A stretch of 64,000 nucleotides of DNA from Phaseolibacter flectens ATCC 12775 (lineage in GTDB: Bacteria > Pseudomonadota > Gammaproteobacteria > Enterobacterales > Enterobacteriaceae), in assembly GCF_000518745.1 (NCBI RefSeq), contig NZ_JAEE01000013.1, forward strand, positions 1 through 64,000. Direction: 5' to 3'. Positions within the stretch are counted from its first letter, which is position 1. Each line of letters opens with the position of its first letter. Shown here piece after piece: positions 49,089-58,514 of the stretch. The position numbers and the translations under genes were made by a program. Below the pieces are notes generated by a model. That model had not been told where the DNA came from, did not search any database, and saw only the letters and a list, made by a program, of their open reading frames with translations.

Positions 49089-50387
49089 CTAGGCTATTTT
49101 TTTAACGAGGCATGCTAAGTATTTAGCCATAACTAAAAGCAATAAAAAAATGAAGGAAAAAAAACAGAAGCGCGAACCAAACGCATCAAGGCCTTCTCTG
49201 ACTAGCACAATCAGATTAAAGATGGCACCAAAGCAGAAACTTTTCATCACCGCATCAGCATAAGGATTGACGGTATTAAATGAACACTGATACAGCCAAT
49301 CAAAGCTACGGATAAGGATTGCGCTAATCAGCGCCCCTGGTAGTAAAGCCCATCCCCCGCCCATCACCAACAACGAACCGATAAGGGTCGGTGACATCGC
49401 AAGGCCGGAATGGTTATTCAGTATCTGCCAAGTAAAGTAATTTGCACTGTTTAAAATTTCAGGCGGTTTAGCTGGCCATAACCAATGGGGAATATAAACA
49501 TAAAAATCACGCCACATGGGAGCAATGCCCTGAAAATTGATTTGAGTATAATGACTCAAGATCATCGCCAGATTTTCCCATGGTGAAAATGTATCGCGAG
49601 TCAGATACAAAAAGGTATAGACGGTTTCTCTCCCATCAAGATGGAGATTGTATCGTTGCAACGCCAACCAAAACATCACCAGTACCGATGCCCCCCCCGC
49701 ACCCAGCAACCAGCGTGGACGAATAAAACCACGGATTACACCAATAAATAAAGATAATGTAAATGCAATAAGGATGTTCGCCCTTGTACCGCCAACAATC
49801 AGGTAGGTAATGATCCCAAAACTTAAGGTCCACACGAGGAATTTAATCCAGTTACGACGTGTGGGTCTGACAAAAAATAGCAGTAACATCGCTGGAATAA
49901 AAAAATAGAAGAAACGTTTTAACGGAATAAAACCCACTTGTGCAGAGAAAATCTGGCTGTATCTCTGCAACTTGAATAATAAGAAACCGTTCCTCATAAA
50001 AAAGATCAGCAAACACCCGATTGCCAACAAAGACAACAGCAAAAAGAAAAGGCGAAACTCTAATTTATTCAAAGAATTAAGAGGGGGTTGTCTGACAAGC
50101 ACATTGGGTTTTCTTGAATAAAGCCAGTAATAAAACAAATAAAATCCAGCAGAGATCACAAGGCTCTGAAATAGATAAATCGGCTCTACCGTCTGCTGCT
50201 GGAAAAAAAAGATCAGCAATAAGCTGAGTGGGAATCCAGAAAAAAAAGTCAACAGATAAAGTAAAGTAAAAAAGGCATGAAAGCTAAACCCCGCTCGTTT
50301 TACATCACGGCAGATAAGTCGCATAATCACTGCCAGTGTGATGCCATAAAACAGACTGAGCCCCGCCCATTGCCAACTAGCCATCAT
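49089..50387 (-). CDS. wzyE: ECA polysaccharide polymerase WzyE
   Basis: Polytopic inner-membrane polymerase of ECA trisaccharide repeats in the periplasm; 432 aa (E. coli 450). Family blocks include FFMRNGFLLFKLQRYSQIFS, LKRFFYFFIPAM, TYLIVGGTRANI, FYTFLYLTRDTFSPWENLA-like YTFLYLTRDTFSPWEN, and NSANYFTWQILNNHSGLA. The frame extends upstream to 50531 across wecF; the ATG at 50387 has AAGGAG six bases before it and starts overlapping the wecF end by 11 bp. Confidence 0.93.
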   Translation of the reverse strand: MMASWQWAGLSLFYGITLAVIMRLICRDVKRAGFSFHAFFTLLYLLTFFSGFPLSLLLIFFFQQQTVEPIYLFQSLVISAGFYLFYYWLYSRKPNVLVRQPPLNSLNKLEFRLFFLLLSLLAIGCLLIFFMRNGFLLFKLQRYSQIFSAQVGFIPLKRFFYFFIPAMLLLFFVRPTRRNWIKFLVWTLSFGIITYLIVGGTRANILIAFTLSLFIGVIRGFIRPRWLLGAGGASVLVMFWLALQRYNLHLDGRETVYTFLYLTRDTFSPWENLAMILSHYTQINFQGIAPMWRDFYVYIPHWLWPAKPPEILNSANYFTWQILNNHSGLAMSPTLIGSLLVMGGGWALLPGALISAILIRSFDWLYQCSFNTVNPYADAVMKSFCFGAIFNLIVLVREGLDAFGSRFCFFSFIFLLLLVMAKYLACLVKKIA

Positions 50388-51456
50388 GGTGTTCTCCTTG
50401 CAAACGTTGCATGACATTAACCCATCCCTGACGATACCTTGGGTAAAGGAAGTCGATGTTACTCTTGTCACAGCGCTGCAGTTGCTGCCGAGCGAGTCGC
50501 AGGCATGCCGGATCCAATGTATCACTGTCAAACAACACCGGCAGCTGTTGCGCTACCATATCCTGCCAAAACAAGTTGTTACGGCTTAATATCACTGGAA
50601 TATTATTGACCAGTAATAAAGATAATGTCCCGATACCTTGTTGGCGCTGAAAAATAAAATATCCGGCATCACACTGTTCAAGAAGGCGCAAATAGTCAGT
50701 AAAGGGAAGCGATTCAGTGAGGAGTTGCACTTGGCCTGCCGTAAATAAACGCTGGGCACAGGCTCGAACACGATCAATATAAGGCTGATTATTTTGCGGA
50801 TAACCCATGGGTACAATAACCTTGATGGCTTGACCAAATTTATCCGCTAATTGCTGTAACGCCTGACAATGACAATTGGTAGGATCACCTGAATTTCCCA
50901 GTAAAAAAGTCGGTACCGTCATCGGCTTCGCGGTCAGAGGAGGTAAATCTGCAGGTAAACGTGTCGGGAAATATAGCAAGCTGGCTGGCACAGTGGGATA
51001 GCGTTGTCGGTAATAGCTCAAATCACCCACTGTCGCGAATACTTCTGCTACCCGACCTTGCACGCGTCGCCTTAACCAATACAAGCAACGGAATTTCCAT
51101 GCTCGACTCTCTTCATACAAATCCGCGCCCCAAATATGCCAATAGAACTGCTGTTTTTTTATTTTTCTAGTCAACAGAGCTAACCACACCCAAGGATTAA
51201 ATTGTCCATGGCAAAAAAAACGTAACTGAGGTTGTGACGCAAAGATGCTCATCGCCTTCGCAAGCTGCTTCTTTGTGTCATACACTGACAATTGTAGTTG
51301 CGGATACAGTTCAATATTGATCTCAGTTGAAGAGACCAGCATCACTTGCCAAGGTTCAGGATTTGCATACTCTGCGGCTAATTCATCAAGAAATTTTAAT
51401 ATGGTCACATTATGATGAGGGATATCGGCCCCCAATACATGGATAAGACGGTTCAT
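50377..51456 (-). CDS. wecF: Fuc4NAc transferase WecF (ECA lipid III synthesis)
   Basis: Transfers 4-acetamido-4,6-dideoxygalactose to ECA lipid II, completing the trisaccharide; 359 aa (E. coli 359), family GT56. The N-terminus LIHVLGADIPHHNVTILKFL and the central YWHIWGADLYE, LGNSGDPTNCH and YFIFQRQQGIGTLSLLLVNNIPVILSR blocks are conserved. It overlaps wzxE by four bases and wzyE by eleven. Confidence 0.95.
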   Translation of the reverse strand: MNRLIHVLGADIPHHNVTILKFLDELAAEYANPEPWQVMLVSSTEINIELYPQLQLSVYDTKKQLAKAMSIFASQPQLRFFCHGQFNPWVWLALLTRKIKKQQFYWHIWGADLYEESRAWKFRCLYWLRRRVQGRVAEVFATVGDLSYYRQRYPTVPASLLYFPTRLPADLPPLTAKPMTVPTFLLGNSGDPTNCHCQALQQLADKFGQAIKVIVPMGYPQNNQPYIDRVRACAQRLFTAGQVQLLTESLPFTDYLRLLEQCDAGYFIFQRQQGIGTLSLLLVNNIPVILSRNNLFWQDMVAQQLPVLFDSDTLDPACLRLARQQLQRCDKSNIDFLYPRYRQGWVNVMQRLQGEHHDG

Positions 51457-52700
51457 TTTCTACACCAGCAAACAAAAATAATAATACAAACCATGAGATA
51501 ACACACGTACGTCAGACAATAAGCCTGAACAGCGCCTGTAATACCATAATGCGGAATAAACCACGCTGAGCTACCCAACAATAAACCGAGCTGGCTCACC
51601 TCAGCGAGAAGATAAAAACGTAATGAGCCCCGAGCAATAACAACATAACCAAAAATATAGGCGCAAACTTTGCAAATATCGCCAGGTAATTGCCAGAGAA
51701 AGAGATCACGCATGGCATGAAATTGCGCGGAGAATAGTAAGGTAATCACCCAATCACGCAACAGCCAGATCACTAGGCTAATCAGTATTAGCAGAGGTAA
51801 TATCCGCTGTAATGTACATTGAATTTCACTGGCGATTTGCTGACGTGTTGAGAGGCGAGCAAGGGTGGGTAATAACCAAACACTGAAAGTGGCTGTGATA
51901 AATTGTAAATAAACATCAGAGATACTACTCAACGCCTGCCAAAGTCCAACCTGTTGCCAGTTGCTTTGTTGGGCTAACCAATAGCGCATGATCATCCAAG
52001 CAACAGGTAACGTGAAAGCAGTAACCACCGCCATTATCATATATGACGCTAACTGTTTAGCATAAATGGCATGATAGCCAGGTAAGTACCAACTTACTTT
52101 CAAGGGCGTCCGGTAACTGATCAGTAAGATGGCTGGTAACAATGCACTCGCAGGTAACAGCGCAAACCCCGTTAAGGCACCATTGAAATCGAATCGCCAC
52201 CAGCAAACAACATAAGCAATCACACCGACGATTGCGCCGATACTCACCACGAGCGCATTACCGGCTGCATCACGAAATCCTTTTAATTGTGCCTGCAATA
52301 AATTTGCCCAACCTATGGCCATCTGCAGTAGGCCGACAATCTGCAGAACGAGAGAGAATTTATCTGTGTTAAATAAAAGGCGACTGAATGGCACCGCCCC
52401 AAAAAATAACACGGCGGCAAGGAGCAGATTACAAATCAAAACAAGACTGGAGGACGTTCTGGTGATCAATGCAAGCTGATGGGGATCCGTCTGATGTTCT
52501 GCAATCAGTCGGGTCACCCCATTGAAAATACCGGCCCCCGCCAGTACACCCAGCACCGTAATCAGCTGTCGGTAATTACTGGCCAATCCCATACCTTCTG
52601 GACCATAACTGACAGCAAAGCATTTAACCACCAGTAAACCGGTCAGGATTTTGCTAACAGTGGCGGTTGCCGTCCAGACTGAGGCTTTGAAAAATGACAT
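51453..52700 (-). CDS. wzxE: ECA lipid III flippase WzxE
   Basis: Moves undecaprenyl-linked ECA trisaccharide across the inner membrane; 415 aa (E. coli 416). About twelve hydrophobic helices. Family features include FKASVWTATATVSKILTGLLVVK at the start, SYGPEGMGLASNYRQL and LQAQLKGFRDAAGNALVVSIG. Its ATG overlaps the wecE stop by one base, and it overlaps wecF by four. Confidence 0.95.
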   Translation of the reverse strand: MSFFKASVWTATATVSKILTGLLVVKCFAVSYGPEGMGLASNYRQLITVLGVLAGAGIFNGVTRLIAEHQTDPHQLALITRTSSSLVLICNLLLAAVLFFGAVPFSRLLFNTDKFSLVLQIVGLLQMAIGWANLLQAQLKGFRDAAGNALVVSIGAIVGVIAYVVCWWRFDFNGALTGFALLPASALLPAILLISYRTPLKVSWYLPGYHAIYAKQLASYMIMAVVTAFTLPVAWMIMRYWLAQQSNWQQVGLWQALSSISDVYLQFITATFSVWLLPTLARLSTRQQIASEIQCTLQRILPLLILISLVIWLLRDWVITLLFSAQFHAMRDLFLWQLPGDICKVCAYIFGYVVIARGSLRFYLLAEVSQLGLLLGSSAWFIPHYGITGAVQAYCLTYVCYLMVCIIIFVCWCRK

Positions 52701-53830
52701 TAGTGAAAATAGCTATGCAGAGTCTGGATCACTTGTTGTTGTTGTTGATCACTCAGATTAAAATACAGTGGCAATCTCAGCAATCGTTCACTGTCCCTCT
52801 CAGTGACGGTCATCTTGCCTTGAACTCGACCTGCTTCTAGACCGAATGGTGCATTGTGTAATGGAATATAATGGAAAACCGCCAAGATCTCATGTTGCCG
52901 ACACCACGTAATAACTTGGCTACGCTGTTGCTGAGAAAGCAACTTGATCCAGAAAATATGCCCATTGTGTTGGCAGCCGCTCGGATAATTGGGCAGTTCA
53001 ATTAAGCCTTGTTGCTGTAATGGAATGAATGCCTGATAATATTGTTGCCAAAGTTGCAACCGTCGTTGTGTTATCTGTTCAGCATGCTGACATTGTGCCC
53101 ATAAGTAGGCGGCCTGCAGATCAGACATTAAATAACTCGACCCAATATCTCGCCAAGTGTATTTATCAACTTCACCACGGAAAAATTGACTACGATTCGT
53201 GCCTTTTTCTCGGATAATTTCCGCACGTTCAATCAGTGTTGCATCATTAATCAAGATGGCACCACCTTCCCCACCTGCAGTGAAATTTTTTGTTTCATGA
53301 AAACTGAGACAGCCGATATGACCAATACTGCCTAAAGCACGATCTTGCCATTTGGCCATCATTCCCTGTGCTGCATCTTCTATCACATAAAGCTGATAGT
53401 GTTCAGCCAATGCCATAATTTTATCCATATCACAACTGACACCAGCATAGTGCACTGGCACAATCGCTCGCGTTGCCGAGGTGATGGCGGCCTCAATAAG
53501 CTCAGCATTAAGATTCATCGTATCAGGCTCAATATCCACAAACACAATACTTGCCCCACGTAATACGAATGCATTGGCTGTCGACACAAAAGTATAGCTC
53601 GGCATGATGACCTCATCACCTGGCTTGATATCAATCAGTAAAGCCGCCATTTCCAATGAGGCAGTGCAGGAAGGGGTCAGTAACACCCGAGGGCTATTAA
53701 ATTGTTGCTCCATCCATTGCTGGCACCGGACACCGTATCCTCCATCACCACAAAGTTTACCACTGTTCAAGGCCTGCTGAATATGGTGTATTTCCTCGCC
53801 GGTAAGCGGTGGTGAGTTAAAAGGGATCAT
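52700..53830 (-). CDS. wecE: dTDP-4-amino-4,6-dideoxygalactose transaminase WecE
   Basis: PLP enzyme making dTDP-Fuc4N from dTDP-4-keto-6-deoxyglucose; 376 aa (E. coli 376). The PLP Lys is in SFHETKNFTAGGEGGAI (about residue 181); LTPSCTASLEMAALL, PGDEVIMPSYTFVSTANAFVLRGA and VIEDAAQGMMA are aminotransferase (DegT/DnrJ) blocks. Its substrate comes from RffH and RffG, whose genes are missing from this locus. It overlaps wecD by 14 bp. Confidence 0.96.
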   Translation of the reverse strand: MIPFNSPPLTGEEIHHIQQALNSGKLCGDGGYGVRCQQWMEQQFNSPRVLLTPSCTASLEMAALLIDIKPGDEVIMPSYTFVSTANAFVLRGASIVFVDIEPDTMNLNAELIEAAITSATRAIVPVHYAGVSCDMDKIMALAEHYQLYVIEDAAQGMMAKWQDRALGSIGHIGCLSFHETKNFTAGGEGGAILINDATLIERAEIIREKGTNRSQFFRGEVDKYTWRDIGSSYLMSDLQAAYLWAQCQHAEQITQRRLQLWQQYYQAFIPLQQQGLIELPNYPSGCQHNGHIFWIKLLSQQQRSQVITWCRQHEILAVFHYIPLHNAPFGLEAGRVQGKMTVTERDSERLLRLPLYFNLSDQQQQQVIQTLHSYFH

Positions 53831-54566
53831 GCTTATCTCCGTGATCTGGGGTCCGTGTCCGGTAAAAGCAGTAAAGGCTATTCTGTAAAATCGCCCCCAT
53901 TTTACTGTAGCAGCGGAGTGCCGCCAGATTGCTTAACTGAGTATGAATCATAAGTTGATTCGCCCCTTGAATTTTTGCCCAATCTGCAGCCGCGTGTAAT
54001 AACTGAGTGCCAATGCCTTGACCCTGCGCTTGCGGCGATACGGCCAGAAGCCCGAGGTTGGCCATCTTGTTACGCACTCTGGCTGTCACGAATCCCTGTA
54101 GGTTCCCTTGAGCATCGGTGCACACTAAACAGATATCATCAAATACCCCGAGAAGTGCGTTTTCAACCCATTGACTATAAAACTGCGCGCTTTGTAACAC
54201 GCTAAACCAAGGCTGCCGATAACGGCTGTATAAAAACGCGCTAGCCGCAAGCTCCTTTAGCGCACTGAGATGAGCAGATCTTGCAACCCGTATCTGTGCT
54301 TGACGAGCGGTTTTCACTAAATCAATAATCAGCTCCGCTTCTGATTCTGCCAACATAAATTGATTATGTTGGAGCATATCAATACGCGGATAATCATGAC
54401 TAGGCACTTTAACCTGCAGTATATCCCACTGGTTTAAGGCGCTTTGGTCCACAACAGCATCACCGTCGAGTACCAACTCCGCTATAGCCATAGAAAAAAA
54501 CTGACTGTCCCAATTCAACGGATTGATGTGTCCAACAAGGGGGATCTCAAGGGAATTTTCTACCAT
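53817..54566 (-). CDS. wecD: dTDP-fucosamine acetyltransferase WecD
   Basis: GNAT-family enzyme acetylating dTDP-Fuc4N; 249 aa (E. coli annotation 224, which is N-terminally shorter). The acetyl-CoA motif is NLGLLAVSPQAQGQGIGTQLLHAAADWAK at about 170-198, with AALRCYSKMGA after it and a SRYRQPWFS-type FLYSRYRQPWF motif. The ATG overlaps the wecC stop by one base (TGATG). In E. coli rffG and rffH lie between wecC and wecD; here the two genes abut directly. Confidence 0.93.
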   Translation of the reverse strand: MVENSLEIPLVGHINPLNWDSQFFSMAIAELVLDGDAVVDQSALNQWDILQVKVPSHDYPRIDMLQHNQFMLAESEAELIIDLVKTARQAQIRVARSAHLSALKELAASAFLYSRYRQPWFSVLQSAQFYSQWVENALLGVFDDICLVCTDAQGNLQGFVTARVRNKMANLGLLAVSPQAQGQGIGTQLLHAAADWAKIQGANQLMIHTQLSNLAALRCYSKMGAILQNSLYCFYRTRTPDHGDKHDPF

Positions 54567-55825
54567 CAAAGCCAGACTCCACGCGTGTCAACAAGACGAG
54601 CTGACTTGAGAATATCCTCACTCAAAGAGGTAAATTGTTGATGGTCAGTCAGCATAAGTAGAATATCAGCGTCAATCACCGCCTGCTGCATTTCAACTAA
54701 TGTGGCTTTATTGGCAAGGACGGCTGGCAACTGGTTAATATAAGGCTCAACCACCAACAGTTTCCCCTTATGCCAATCAGCCAATCGTTCGGTAATGTGT
54801 ATTGCCGGGCTTTCCCGTAAATCATCAATATTTGCTTTAAATGCTAAGCCAAAACAGGCAATAGTGATTTCTGAAGGCTGACAGTTACGCTCATTTAATA
54901 AATCAGCAAGATGCTGTTTAACTTGGTTAACAACCCACAGAGGCTTATTGTCATTGACTTCCCTTGCAGTACGAATTAACCGGGCTCGCTCCGGCGTTTT
55001 ACTAATAATAAACCAAGGATCAACGGCAATGCAGTGCCCGCCTACCCCGGGTCCTGGCTGCAAAATATTAACCCGCGGGTGATGATTTGCCAGCTTAATC
55101 AGTTGCCACACATCGATACCAAGTTGCTGACAGATCATCGATAGCTCGTTAGCAAAGGCGATATTTACATCCCGAAAGCTGTTCTCGGTCAGCTTACACA
55201 TTTCTGCAGTACGGGCATCGGTCAAGAGGCATTGTCCCTGTAAGAAGCGTTGGTAGATCGCCTTCGCCCGTTCTGCACATTGACGCGTGATCCCACCAAT
55301 GACCCGATCATTACTGACTAATTCACTCATGATTTTTCCCGGTAATACGCGCTCCGGACAGTAAGCAATAAAAATATCGGGATCCTGACTGAAACCAGGC
55401 AAGGCGAGATCCGGTCTGAGCGTATGCAACCATTCGGCGATCAATTCAGTGGTGCCAACTGGCGAGGTCGACTCCAATACAAGTAAGTTTCCTGATTTGA
55501 TTTTTGGTGCTATCGAATGAATAGCGGCGTGAATATAACTTAAGTCTGGTTGACGTTGATCATCAAAAGGCGTCGGTACCGCGATTAAAAACACATCCGC
55601 AGGGACTGATTGGGTACTGGCGCGTAAATTGCCATCCCTTACGGCACAGCTCACCACACTGGCAAGTCCAGGCTCTGTGATATGGATCAGGCCTTGGTTA
55701 ACTGTGTCAACCACTTGCCTATTGGTATCGATGCCTGTCACCTGATACCCATGAGCGGATAAGATTGCTGCCGTGGGTAAGCCAATATAACCTAACCCAA
55801 TCACTGAAATCTGTTTAAAACTCAT
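54566..55825 (-). CDS. wecC: UDP-N-acetyl-D-mannosamine dehydrogenase WecC
   Basis: Oxidises UDP-ManNAc to UDP-ManNAcA with NAD; 419 aa (E. coli 420). Rossmann motif GLGYIGLPTAAILSAHGY at the N-terminus, VAVPTPF-type LIAVPTPFD, the ESTSPVGTT block, and the catalytic Cys in GPGVGGHCIAVDPWF (about residue 265). It overlaps wecB by four bases. Confidence 0.96.
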   Translation of the reverse strand: MSFKQISVIGLGYIGLPTAAILSAHGYQVTGIDTNRQVVDTVNQGLIHITEPGLASVVSCAVRDGNLRASTQSVPADVFLIAVPTPFDDQRQPDLSYIHAAIHSIAPKIKSGNLLVLESTSPVGTTELIAEWLHTLRPDLALPGFSQDPDIFIAYCPERVLPGKIMSELVSNDRVIGGITRQCAERAKAIYQRFLQGQCLLTDARTAEMCKLTENSFRDVNIAFANELSMICQQLGIDVWQLIKLANHHPRVNILQPGPGVGGHCIAVDPWFIISKTPERARLIRTAREVNDNKPLWVVNQVKQHLADLLNERNCQPSEITIACFGLAFKANIDDLRESPAIHITERLADWHKGKLLVVEPYINQLPAVLANKATLVEMQQAVIDADILLMLTDHQQFTSLSEDILKSARLVDTRGVWL

Positions 55826-56952
55826 AACGTTTCCTGATAATTTTTAATGGCGTCAATAATAAGCTGACAAGCTCGACCATGCCCATACGGGTGAGATGTT
55901 TGACTCATGCGCCGCCATTCACTCGGCTTATCAAGTAACAGAGAAGTCTGCGCCACAATGTGTTGCGGATCGGTGCCAACCAAACGTACCGAACCGGCAC
56001 TGACGGCTTCAGGGCGCTCAGTGGTCTCTCTCAATACCAAAACAGGTTTACCTAACGCCGGCGCTTCTTCTTGGATGCCACCAGAATCGGTTAGGATGAA
56101 GTAGGTTCGGTCCATTAACCAGACAAAGGGTAAATAATCTTGTGGATCGGTCAGATAAATATTGGAAGCGTGGCCGAGTAATGTCTGTATTGGTTGCCTG
56201 AATGCCGGATTTTTATGTAATGGAAAAACAAACTGCACGTCGGGGTAACGATCGGCCAGTGTTAGGATTGCTTGGCAAATATGCTGGATCCCCTGCCCGC
56301 TATTTTCGCGGCGATGACAGGTAATCAAAATGACTTTACGTGAGGGTTCGATAAAAGGGTAATGAGCGGCACATTGACGATTGAGTTTAGGATCATCAAC
56401 TAACCATTTTCTGGTCATCAACAAAGTATCAATAACGGTATTACCCGTGATAAAAATCCATTCAGGAGGAACGCCTTCACGTAACAGATTAGTACGCGCT
56501 TCTGCCGTTGGCGCAAAATGCAAGCGAGCAAGATGAGACGTGATTTTGCGGTTTCCTTCTTCTGGCCAAGGTGAGAAGAGGTCGCCCGTACGCAATCCAG
56601 CCTCAACATGTGCAATAGCAAACTGGTGATAATAAGCACTAAGACTGGCGGCTAGGCTGGTGGTTGTATCACCATGCACCAAGATAAGATCAGGGTTAAA
56701 CTGCGGAAAAATGTCTTCCAACCCTTGCATAATACGGCAAGTTAATCGGGTTAAACTTTGCCCTGGCTGCATAATATCAAGGTCAAAATCAGGGATAATT
56801 TCAAATAATTTTAAGACTGGATCTAACATCTCACGGTGCTGTGCCGTCACGGCTACCCGCATTTCTAACTGAGATTCATCTCGCAAAGCAGCAATAAGTG
56901 GAGCCATTTTTATCGCTTCTGGACGAGTACCAAACACCACCAGAATTTTCAT
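55822..56952 (-). CDS. wecB: UDP-N-acetylglucosamine 2-epimerase WecB
   Basis: Converts UDP-GlcNAc to UDP-ManNAc for ECA; 376 aa (E. coli 376). VFGTRPEAIKMAPL, TAQHREMLDPVL, VHGDTTTSLAAS, HVEAGLRTGDLFSPWPEEGNR and TDSGGIQEEAPALGKPVLVLRETTERPEAV are conserved. The frame opens at 56976, but the ATG at 56952 has the RBS GGGAGG eight bases upstream and gives the family start MKILVVFGTRPEA. Confidence 0.96.
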   Translation of the reverse strand: MKILVVFGTRPEAIKMAPLIAALRDESQLEMRVAVTAQHREMLDPVLKLFEIIPDFDLDIMQPGQSLTRLTCRIMQGLEDIFPQFNPDLILVHGDTTTSLAASLSAYYHQFAIAHVEAGLRTGDLFSPWPEEGNRKITSHLARLHFAPTAEARTNLLREGVPPEWIFITGNTVIDTLLMTRKWLVDDPKLNRQCAAHYPFIEPSRKVILITCHRRENSGQGIQHICQAILTLADRYPDVQFVFPLHKNPAFRQPIQTLLGHASNIYLTDPQDYLPFVWLMDRTYFILTDSGGIQEEAPALGKPVLVLRETTERPEAVSAGSVRLVGTDPQHIVAQTSLLLDKPSEWRRMSQTSHPYGHGRACQLIIDAIKNYQETL

Positions 56953-57263
56953 ATTATGTCCTCCCTTACTGACCATGACTTTCGCTGAAGGTAAAAAACG
57001 AGTAAAGCTCTTTTCCCTTCATTTCGTCACTAGGCAGTTGATCCACTTGCGCCATTTTGTCAAAGATAAAGACAATCAATCAGAAACATTGGCAGTCAAA
57101 CAGGTTGTTGACGACCACCCACGTTTCAATCTAGCGCCTCTCACTTATTACAACGAAAAAAGTGCCATTTTACAGTTGTCATGAAGAGGTGTATCTAGAG
57201 AATACGTCATTAACTCATTCTAGTTACGCATCCAGATCACTCATTTCATAATACATGAATACG
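56953..57263 (-). other. wecA-wecB intergenic region where wzzE is expected
   Basis: About 310 bp without a gene. In E. coli the ECA chain-length regulator wzzE (about 1 kb) lies here. On the minus strand a 29-codon frame starting MAQVDQLPSDEM near 57057 and ending at TAA just before the wecB RBS has weak likeness to the EELPDSEM region of WzzE; with its surroundings full of stops it could be the last trace of wzzE. This is tentative. Confidence 0.35.
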
Positions 57264-58328
57264 TTACTGTCTGTTAATATGATTTGCGAGTTTTGTCAGG
57301 AATTGAGTGTGATTACGCATGAGGTTAAAAACCATAAACAAGCCGATGAAGAGGATCAACATTCCCCATTCTGGTATAGATGGACATAATTCACCTGCGA
57401 ACCCAATTAAAATCATAAGCAGAGAGGCAAGAGTAATAATGATACAGGCCTGATGAGGTGAGCACCCCGCATCCATTAATACATGATGCAGATGCTGCCT
57501 ATCCGCGCTAAATGGACTACTGCCACTGCGTATCCGACGATACATAATCGAGACCATATCCATTAAGGGAATAGCAATCAACCATAATGCCGTCACCGGA
57601 TGTATCGTAGAGTGTTGACCTTGAGTTGAAACAAGAATAATCCAGATCACAGTAAAACCAATCATTGTACTGCCCGCATCCCCCATAAATACTTTAAAAC
57701 GGGGGCCCAAGACGCCCAGATTGAGTATTAAAAAAGGCAAGGTTGCTGCGATCATGGCAAAGCACCAAAATGCCAATTCGTTTTGTTGCTTCAGCAACAG
57801 CAAAATACCTAAACCAAGAAAAGTCACACAACTTAGGCTTCCCAACAAGCCATCAATACCATCAATCATATTAAAAGCATTGATCGCCGCCCAGACTGCC
57901 AATAATGTCAGAAAATAACCAAATACACCGACTTTTAATTCGATAGGGCCCACAATAAAACCGAGACTAGAAAGGTACATACTGGCATGATACATCATTA
58001 GGAAAGCAACAGCAGCTTGCACGATAGCTCGTATTCTGACACTAATATCAAAACGATCATCTAACGCACCGACAAAGACCAAAATCATACCGCAAAAAAG
58101 ATACAGTGGGACATGTTGGTGCGGATAGAGAGTGAATACGAGGATCACTACCAAAGAAAAAAATATGGCTAATCCGCCAACCAATGGAATTGCTCCATCA
58201 TGTTGTTTTCTGACGTTAGGTTTATCTACCAGTTCAATTTTTTTTGCAATCTTACGAGTCACAAATAAAAACATGAGGGATAACAAAAAAGTCAACCCCA
58301 ACTGGCTACTCATTTCGAGCAAATTCAC
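57264..58328 (-). CDS. wecA: Undecaprenyl-phosphate GlcNAc-1-phosphate transferase WecA
   Basis: Starts ECA and many O-antigens by loading GlcNAc-1-P on undecaprenyl phosphate; 354 aa (E. coli 367, shorter at the basic C-terminus). About eleven membrane helices. Key loops are VDKPNVRKQHDGAIPLVGG, VFVGALDDRFDISVRIRA (DDxxD), NAFNMIDGIDGLLG, KVFMGDAGSTMIGF and SADRQHLHHVLMDAG (HIHH-type). First gene of the ECA operon, downstream of the rho terminator. Confidence 0.95.
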   Translation of the reverse strand: MNLLEMSSQLGLTFLLSLMFLFVTRKIAKKIELVDKPNVRKQHDGAIPLVGGLAIFFSLVVILVFTLYPHQHVPLYLFCGMILVFVGALDDRFDISVRIRAIVQAAVAFLMMYHASMYLSSLGFIVGPIELKVGVFGYFLTLLAVWAAINAFNMIDGIDGLLGSLSCVTFLGLGILLLLKQQNELAFWCFAMIAATLPFLILNLGVLGPRFKVFMGDAGSTMIGFTVIWIILVSTQGQHSTIHPVTALWLIAIPLMDMVSIMYRRIRSGSSPFSADRQHLHHVLMDAGCSPHQACIIITLASLLMILIGFAGELCPSIPEWGMLILFIGLFMVFNLMRNHTQFLTKLANHINRQ

Positions 58329-58456
58329 AATAAACTCTCCAGATAAGTCTTATCCATAACACCTTCATGATAAAATGCTATTATAATTTATTATTAATCC
58401 ATTCAATGGTAACGAGTAGCCCCTTACTCCCTTTTAGCTTGTAATGGTATAGCAAA

Positions 58457-58490
58457 ATAAAAAAAACGCCACGCATCACCGTGACGTTTT
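58457..58490 (-). terminator. Rho-independent terminator of rho
   Basis: On the minus strand ACGTCACG-GTGATG-CGTGGCGT forms an eight-pair stem (one G-U) followed by a run of eight or more T, beginning about 28 bases past the rho stop. Confidence 0.85.
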
Positions 58491-58514
58491 CAAATAAATT
58501 GCGACTAGACTCGA

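Noticed and set aside
56975-57184. Plus-strand frame in the wecB-wecA gap
   Set aside because: Its ATG lies beside the wecB RBS on the opposite strand, with no ribosome site of its own and no family likeness; the region is better seen as the site of wzzE loss.
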